Shown: in pieces, positions 59,010-64,000 of the stretch
Layout of the letters: each line of letters begins with the position of its first letter
Position numbering within the stretch: position 1 is the first letter of the stretch
Assembly: GCA_934273635.1 (NCBI GenBank)
Contig: CAKQSV010000002.1
Location: forward strand, 124,001-188,000
Direction: 5' to 3'
Origin: an uncultured Alphaproteobacteria bacterium
GTDB lineage: Bacteria; Pseudomonadota; Alphaproteobacteria; RF32; CAG-239
Length of the DNA stretch: 64,000 nt
Made by a program: the position numbers and the translations under genes
Notes under the pieces: model-generated
The model's database searches: none
Told to the model about the DNA's origin: nothing
The model's input: the letters and a program-made list of their open reading frames with translations, nothing else

Positions 59010-60461
59010 CTACCCCACACTGCTTTCAAGGCTGATGTTGATGAGTTTGGCCGCCTCAATGGCAAATTCCATCGGTAAATGCTGCATAACATCTTTGCAA
59101 AAACCGTTCACAATCAGGCTGACCGCCTGTTCCTCGCCAATACCGCGTTGGGCGCAATAAAACAGCTGTTCGTCACTGATTTTTGAGGTGGTCGCCTCGT
59201 GCTCCAAAATGGCGGTGCGGTTGCGGTTTTCAACATAAGGCACTGTATGCGAACCGCAGGTCGCGCCAATCAACAGGCTGTCGCACTGCGAGTAATTGCG
59301 GGCATTATCAGCCTGAGGCGCAACTTTAACCAGGCCGCGGTAGGTTTGGTTGGAGCAACCGGCGGAAATGCCCTTGGAAATGATTTTTGAGGTGGTGTTT
59401 TTGCCAATGTGAATCATCTTGGTGCCGGTGTCGGCTTGTTGGCGGTTGTTGGTGACCGCCACCGAATAAAACTCGCCAACCGAATTGTCGCCTTGCAGCA
59501 CGCAGGACGGATACTTCCACGTCACAGCCGAGCCGGTCTCGACCTGCGTCCACGAAATTTTAGAATTAACCCCGCGACAAGCCGCCCGTTTGGTCACAAA
59601 GTTATAAACGCCGCCTTTGCCGTCTTTGTCCCCCGGATACCAGTTTTGCACCGTGGAATATTTGACCTCGGCGTTGTTCATAACCACAATCTCAACAATC
59701 GCGGCGTGGAGCTGATTTTCATCGCGTTGCGGCGCGGTGCACCCCTCAAGATAAGAAACATAGCTGTCGTCTTCGGCGACAATCAGCGTGCGCTCAAACT
59801 GTCCGGTGTTTTTGGCGTTAATTCGGAAATATGTTGAAAGCTCCATCGGGCTTTTCACGCCTTTGGGAATATAAACAAACGAGCCGTCCGTAAACACCGC
59901 CGAGTTGAGGCAGGCGAAAAAGTTGTCGGTATACGGCACAACCGAACCTAAGTATTTTTTAACCAAATCTGGGTGCTCTTTAACCGCCTCGGAAATGGAG
60001 CAGAAAATAATGCCTTTCTCCGCCAATTTGGCGCGATAAGTGGTGGCTACCGACACGCTGTCAAAAACAGCGTCAACGGCGACGACGCCGGCTAAGGCTT
60101 CTTGCTCTTTAAGAGGAATCCCCAGTTTGTCATAAGTTTCAAGCAGGTTTTTATCAACCTCGTCAAGGCTTTTGGGCGCTTGTTTGCGACGAGGCGCGGA
60201 ATAATAATGCAGGGACTGATAATCGACCTTGTCATAACTCAGCTTTGCCCAATCAGGCTCGGTCATCGTCTGCCAAAACTCAAAGGCCTTTAAGCGCCAC
60301 TCCAACAACCACTCCGGCTCTTCTTTCTTGCGCGAGATCAGGCGGATAATATCCGCGTTCAGCCCCGCAGGCGCGGTGTCGGCCTCAATATCGGTAACAA
60401 AGCCGTATTTATATTTGTCGCCGCTTTCATCTAGTATCTCCGGACGCTCGGATTGTGACAT
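59010..60461 (-). CDS. sufB: Fe-S cluster scaffold protein SufB
   Basis: A 483-residue core scaffold of the SUF system. Features: YGFVTDIEADTAPAGLN at the start, PYTDNFFACLNSAVFTDGSFVYIPKGVKSPMELSTYFRINA as the beta-helix core start (about 185-225), YLEGCTAPQRDENQLHAAIVEI, and CDSLLIGATCGSHTVPYVE near the C-terminus, whose first Cys is the usual cluster cysteine. It is the first gene of the SUF operon, which runs on to sufE and the SucCD-like pair. Confidence 0.96.
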   Translation of the reverse strand: MSQSERPEILDESGDKYKYGFVTDIEADTAPAGLNADIIRLISRKKEEPEWLLEWRLKAFEFWQTMTEPDWAKLSYDKVDYQSLHYYSAPRRKQAPKSLDEVDKNLLETYDKLGIPLKEQEALAGVVAVDAVFDSVSVATTYRAKLAEKGIIFCSISEAVKEHPDLVKKYLGSVVPYTDNFFACLNSAVFTDGSFVYIPKGVKSPMELSTYFRINAKNTGQFERTLIVAEDDSYVSYLEGCTAPQRDENQLHAAIVEIVVMNNAEVKYSTVQNWYPGDKDGKGGVYNFVTKRAACRGVNSKISWTQVETGSAVTWKYPSCVLQGDNSVGEFYSVAVTNNRQQADTGTKMIHIGKNTTSKIISKGISAGCSNQTYRGLVKVAPQADNARNYSQCDSLLIGATCGSHTVPYVENRNRTAILEHEATTSKISDEQLFYCAQRGIGEEQAVSLIVNGFCKDVMQHLPMEFAIEAAKLINISLESSVG

Positions 60462-60497
60462 TGTTTTCCTCTATCCTCAAAAACAGAATCGAATTAT

Positions 60498-60516
60498 TTA
60501 CCTAAAAACTAGGTAA
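60498..60516 (-). promoter_or_regulatory. Candidate operator of the SUF operon
   Basis: TTACCTA-AAAAC-TAGGTAA, a perfect inverted repeat with seven-base arms, centred about 46 bases before the sufB start codon. SUF operons are often under Rrf2-family Fe-S sensors (IscR/RirA-type); which one binds here is not known, and the site is not a close match to the E. coli IscR site. No regulator gene is adjacent. Confidence 0.6.
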
Positions 60517-60678
60517 TAATGGTTAATTTGTTGTAAATCTTCTTAAATATCGCGCATAACTTAGCTTTATTTGCACAAAATTGCAATGTTTTAATTATAA
60601 AAATAAGGAAATTTTAATCTTATCGGCATTACAATCCCCAATGTATATATACAAACCGCAACAAACAAGGTGGTCGTC

Positions 60679-61596
60679 GTGCTGAAACTGCAAAAATTGG
60701 CGGTGTGGTTGACCGTGATATTTTTTTGCGCCGGATGTTCGTTTAACTCCGGCGGGGTGCGGCTTATGTCTTTTAACGCCTTGTGGGGCGGCAGCACACC
60801 CGACACCGTGACCGTCAGTCGGGGCGACACTCTATACAGCATTTCTCGCACCTATAACGTTCCTATCCGCGATATAATCGAAGCCAACCACCTCACGCCA
60901 CCGTACACACTTTATGTGGGGCGAGTATTACGAATCCCAAGCGCGCGTTATCATACCGTGGTGCATGGCGACACGCTGTACAGTATCTCTCGCAACTATA
61001 ATGTTGACGTTACCACTTTGAGCCGGCTCAACAACCTGCGCGAGCCTTATACCTTGAGTATCGGGCAAAAGTTGGCGTTACCGGCAAGCGTGGGAGGCTA
61101 TCACGCCGCAAGCGAATCGACACCGACGAAAACCGTCAGCTCTGCGACAACACGCCAAACTTCAGGCAAAACATCGTCTTATTCTTCATCTAAGAGTTCA
61201 GCAAAAGTCACGACCTATCGCAAAAACAAATTTGCTTGGCCGGTGCGCGGCACTATTATTTCGCGATTTGGGACTATCGGCAAAGGACGCTCCAATGACG
61301 GCATTAACATTAAGGCGGCATTGGGAACCACGGTCAAAGCCGCGGACGCGGGGAAAGTCGCCTATGTCGGCAATGAGCTGAAAGGCTTTGGCAACCTGAT
61401 TTTGATTCAGCATAATGACGGGTGGATTACCGCCTACGCCCACAACAGCAAGTTTTTGGTGACCAAAGGTCAACGGGTGCAAAAAGGCACGCCGATTGCC
61501 AAAGTCGGCAGTACCGGCGGCGTCAATACTCCCCAACTGCATTTTGAAGTTCGCTCGGGCAAAAAACCCTTGAATCCACTGGCATACCTGCCCTAA
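60679..61596 (+). CDS. nlpD: NlpD-like lipoprotein: two LysM domains plus inactive M23 domain
   Basis: A 305-residue lipoprotein starting with GTG 60679 (SD AAGG eight bases upstream). The lipobox is C-A-G-C at about residue 19. Two LysM domains follow (VSRGDTLYSISRTYNVPIRDI and VVHGDTLYSISRNYNVDVTTL), then a Ser/Thr-rich linker and a C-terminal LytM/M23 domain. In this domain three zinc ligands are changed: the H-x3-D pair reads NDGIN, and the H-x-H pair keeps only the second His (QLHFEVR). That is the pattern of NlpD/EnvC activators of amidases, not of active peptidases. It lies before yajC-secD-secF. Confidence 0.88.
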   Translation: MLKLQKLAVWLTVIFFCAGCSFNSGGVRLMSFNALWGGSTPDTVTVSRGDTLYSISRTYNVPIRDIIEANHLTPPYTLYVGRVLRIPSARYHTVVHGDTLYSISRNYNVDVTTLSRLNNLREPYTLSIGQKLALPASVGGYHAASESTPTKTVSSATTRQTSGKTSSYSSSKSSAKVTTYRKNKFAWPVRGTIISRFGTIGKGRSNDGINIKAALGTTVKAADAGKVAYVGNELKGFGNLILIQHNDGWITAYAHNSKFLVTKGQRVQKGTPIAKVGSTGGVNTPQLHFEVRSGKKPLNPLAYLP

Positions 61597-61708
61597 ATAT
61601 TCACTTTTTTTCACAAAAAAGGTTCAAACTTTCGGATTATTGCTTGTTATCCTTATATAATGTTGTATAGTACGAGGGGTATTTAATTTTTAATTGGAGA
61701 ATAAAAGT

Positions 61709-62059
61709 ATGGTTGACAGCACTTTATATCAGTTGTTGATACTGTTTTTGTTGTTTTATCTGTTCTTAATCCGCCCCGAGATGAAAAAAGCCAAAAAGCA
61801 TCAGGCTATGCTTGACGCTTTGCAAAAAGGCGACAAAATCATCACTCGCGGCGGCTTGTATGCCACCATCACCAAAGTGGCTAACGAAAACGAGTTTTTG
61901 GCAGAAATTGCCGACGGCGTGGTTGTGGTTTTGAACAAAGCCGGCGTTTTGATGAAGGCTGAAGAAGAGGCAAACACCGCCGCTCCGGTTGCACCAAAGG
62001 CAAAACCGGCGAAAAAAGCCGCACCTAAGACTAAAACCGCCAAAACGAAAAAACAATAA
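61709..62059 (+). CDS. yajC: Preprotein translocase subunit YajC
   Basis: A 116-residue protein: one N-terminal helix (residues 5-23, YQLLILFLLFYLFLIRPEM), then the YajC core KKHQAMLDALQKGDKIITRGGLYATI, and an Ala/Lys/Pro tail rich in PKAKPAKKAAPK. YajC joins SecD and SecF in the translocase. ATG 61709 follows GGAG; TTG at 61694 is less likely. secD starts 11 bases after the stop. Confidence 0.96.
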   Translation: MVDSTLYQLLILFLLFYLFLIRPEMKKAKKHQAMLDALQKGDKIITRGGLYATITKVANENEFLAEIADGVVVVLNKAGVLMKAEEEANTAAPVAPKAKPAKKAAPKTKTAKTKKQ

Positions 62060-62070
62060 AGGACGCTGGT

Positions 62071-63612
62071 ATGTATAAGTTATCAAAATCTCGCGTTATC
62101 CTGATTTTGGCTATTTGCGTAATCGGCTTTTTCTTTGCCGTTCCAAATATGCTGAAGGATACGTCTTCGTTGCCGAAATGGTGGCAACCGGTCAACCTCG
62201 GATTGGATTTGCAGGGCGGTTCAAACCTGTTGCTGCAAGTTAAGATGGATGATGTTCTCAAAGAAAAAATGTCTACGGTGGAAGATTCCGTCAGACAGAT
62301 TTTGCGTGAGAATCGTATTCGCTATACCAACCTTAAGGCCAATGACAATAATGTTACCGTGGTGATTGACAATGCCAACGCCCGCGCTCAGGCTGTTTCT
62401 AAATTTAATAAAATTGACGACGGTATTGAAGTGACGCAAGGCGATAACGGCGAAGTCACCATCAAATACAGCGACATGGCTATCGGACAGTTAAAGGCTA
62501 GAGTTGTGGAGCAATCTATTGAAATTGTCCGCCGCCGTATTGATGAACTCGGCACTAAAGAGCCGGTTATTCAAGGACAAGGCTCAGACCGTATTGTGGT
62601 ACAACTCCCCGGGTTGCAGAACCCCGAGGCGGTTAAGGCATTGCTCGGCAAAACCGCTAAAATGTCGTTTCACTTGGTTGACAGCCGGTCAACGGCGGCT
62701 GACGCCCGCCGCGGGATGTTAAGCTCCGGCTCTCGTTTGGTCAATGGTGACGGCGGCACTTATGTGATTAATCGCAAACCGGTTGTCGGCGGCGAAAATT
62801 TGGTTGACGCTCAAGTTGCTTATCAGGAAGGTCAACCCGTGGTCAGCTTTAAGTTTAACACGCTCGGCGGCAAAAAGTTCGGTGAAGCCACCAAAAACAA
62901 CGTGGGCGAAAGACTGGCGATTGTGTTGGATAACGAGGTTATTTCAGCCCCGACGATTCAGAGCGCTATTTTGGGCGGCAGCGGTGTGATTACCGGTAAC
63001 TTTGATGTTAAATCAGCCAATGATTTGGCATTATTGCTACGCTCCGGCGCGTTGCCCGCACCGTTAGAGGTTTTGGAAGAGCGCACCGTGGGCGCCGGTT
63101 TGGGCGCAGACTCAATTCATGAGGGAATCGTCGCCTCCGTCATCGGTTTGGTTGCGGTTGTGGCCTTTATGATTGCCGCTTACGGCTTGTTTGGATTGTT
63201 CACCACCATTACCGTGTTTACCAACCTGTTTTTAATGCTCGGTGTTTTGAGTATGATGGGCGCGACCATGACTCTGCCCGGTATCGCCGGTGTTATCCTG
63301 ACAATCGGCATGGCGGTTGACGCCAATGTGCTGATTTTTGAACGCATGAGAGAAGAAGTTAAGGCCGGACGCTCGACCAGAGACGCCGCGGACGCAGGTT
63401 TTACAGAAGCTTGGAGAACCATTTTGGACTCTAACCTGACAACGTTGGTTGCCGCTTTTGTATTGTTCTACTTCGGCACCGGTCCGGTCAGAGGTTTTGC
63501 GGTTACGTTGACCATCGGCGTTTTGACTTCTATGTTCACATCGGTCACCGTGGCGCGTTTAATCATCACCTATTGGCTCAACAAATATAAGCCGAAAAAG
63601 CTTCCAATCTAA
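62071..63612 (+). CDS. secD: Protein translocase subunit SecD
   Basis: A 513-residue inner-membrane protein using the proton gradient to help complete secretion. N-terminal helix (VILILAICVIGFFFAVPNM), LGLDLQGGSNLLLQV, a periplasmic domain (P1), then five helices from about residue 350 (GIVASVIGLVAVVAFMIAAYG to the C-terminus), with TIGMAVDANVLIFERMREE. Length is normal for the short alphaproteobacterial form. It is followed by secF after 18 bases. Confidence 0.97.
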   Translation: MYKLSKSRVILILAICVIGFFFAVPNMLKDTSSLPKWWQPVNLGLDLQGGSNLLLQVKMDDVLKEKMSTVEDSVRQILRENRIRYTNLKANDNNVTVVIDNANARAQAVSKFNKIDDGIEVTQGDNGEVTIKYSDMAIGQLKARVVEQSIEIVRRRIDELGTKEPVIQGQGSDRIVVQLPGLQNPEAVKALLGKTAKMSFHLVDSRSTAADARRGMLSSGSRLVNGDGGTYVINRKPVVGGENLVDAQVAYQEGQPVVSFKFNTLGGKKFGEATKNNVGERLAIVLDNEVISAPTIQSAILGGSGVITGNFDVKSANDLALLLRSGALPAPLEVLEERTVGAGLGADSIHEGIVASVIGLVAVVAFMIAAYGLFGLFTTITVFTNLFLMLGVLSMMGATMTLPGIAGVILTIGMAVDANVLIFERMREEVKAGRSTRDAADAGFTEAWRTILDSNLTTLVAAFVLFYFGTGPVRGFAVTLTIGVLTSMFTSVTVARLIITYWLNKYKPKKLPI

Positions 63613-63630
63613 GAAAAGAAGGATATTGCA

Positions 63631-64000
63631 ATGAAGATTTTTAGTTGGGTAACCAAAGATACCAATATCGACTTTATGAAAACAACCAAATTGTCGTTCA
63701 TTTTGTCGGGATTGATGGTTGTTTTATCTTGTGTGTGCATTGCCGTTAAGGGTTTTAATTACGGCATTGACTTTTCGGGAGGCATTCTGATTGAGGTTGC
63801 AAGTCCGCAGGTCGTTGATTTGGAAAAAGTCAGAGAACAGTTGTCGCACATTAATGTCGGCGAGATTAATCTGCAAACCATCGGCGAGAACGGCAAAGAG
63901 TTTGTGATTCGCGCACAGGCGGAATCTCTGAACGAGAAAGCGCAGATGCTTGCGGTTAATGAAATTAAATCAACTCTGGGCAGTAATTATGAATACAAGC
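63631..64000 (+). CDS. secF: Protein translocase subunit SecF, N-terminal part
   Basis: The gene runs off the right edge; 123 codons are present. MKIFSWVTKDTNIDFMKT is followed by a helix (LSFILSGLMVVLSCVCIAV) and the family signature GIDFSGGILIEV. SD AAGG lies about eight bases upstream. It completes the yajC-secD-secF order. Confidence 0.95.
   Translation, partial: MKIFSWVTKDTNIDFMKTTKLSFILSGLMVVLSCVCIAVKGFNYGIDFSGGILIEVASPQVVDLEKVREQLSHINVGEINLQTIGENGKEFVIRAQAESLNEKAQMLAVNEIKSTLGSNYEYK

Noticed and set aside
1..64000. CRISPR arrays, transposases, integrases or prophage genes
   Set aside because: No regularly spaced direct repeats and no such proteins were seen in the window.

Overview
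The window reads as a chromosome segment of an anaerobic or microaerophilic alphaproteobacterium, possibly a host-associated gut lineage. This is an inference; no 16S gene is present. Support: a GAAC-N7-GAAC LexA box of alphaproteobacterial type, a yajC-secD-secF block next to an NlpD-like gene, oxygen-sensitive class III ribonucleotide reductase genes, and dispersed single genes for type IV secretion-like components. GC content is moderate, most genes have Shine-Dalgarno (SD) sites, and four tRNA genes are present.

Layout. 1-4.9 kb: a broken gene end, an unknown membrane protein, then yfgM-bamB-der in the order known from other Proteobacteria. 4.9-6 kb: a nested inverted-repeat element (GTCATTGCGAG type), an orphan VirB2-like pilin and tRNA-Leu(CAA). 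6-16 kb: TPR-methyltransferase, DUF1796-like protein, fructose-bisphosphate aldolase, accB-accC, a flavin reductase with a basic tail, a zeta-toxin-like kinase, an SOS-controlled Y-family polymerase, an Fe-S flavoprotein and a membrane protein. 16-25.5 kb: tRNA-Ala and tRNA-Val, a possible triple carrier-protein-like protein, an LtaS-like transferase, N-formylglutamate amidohydrolase, lytic transglycosylase, acyl-ACP thioesterase, M16 peptidase, ispH, an AlbA_2 protein and rnhA. 25.5-31 kb: psd-pssA, tRNA-Leu(TAA), a LuxR-type response regulator, a chorismate mutase-like gene, rluB-rsmD and tadA. 31-38 kb is the accessory stretch: a charged 398-residue protein, a 966-residue lipoprotein without an SD site, and a cysteine-rich repeat protein. 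38-41 kb: nrdD, a separate glycyl-radical peptide, and nrdG, with two NrdR boxes upstream. 41-44.7 kb: a TolC-like lipoprotein divergent from a VirB8-like gene, and a 51-residue lipoprotein. 44.8-60.5 kb: a long minus-strand run holding the SUF Fe-S cluster operon (sufB, a 57-residue gene, sufC, sufD, sufS, a DMT transporter, sufT, sufE), a SucCD-like pair, comF, a HAD phosphatase, glgX, a MEMO-AMMECR1 fusion and an M49-like peptidase. 60.6-64 kb: nlpD-like, yajC, secD and the start of secF.

The most notable points are: (1) the glycyl-radical domain of NrdD is a separate gene with its own ribosome binding site; (2) the SucCD-like pair in the SUF operon lacks both the phosphohistidine (Tyr248) and its partner glutamate (Gln209); (3) two small genes, of 57 and 51 residues, are easy to miss; (4) there is a clear LexA box and a helically phased pair of NrdR boxes; (5) the accessory proteins at 16.5, 31.0, 32.5 and 35.6 kb have no recognised family. 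I see no CRISPR array, transposase, prophage or rRNA operon.
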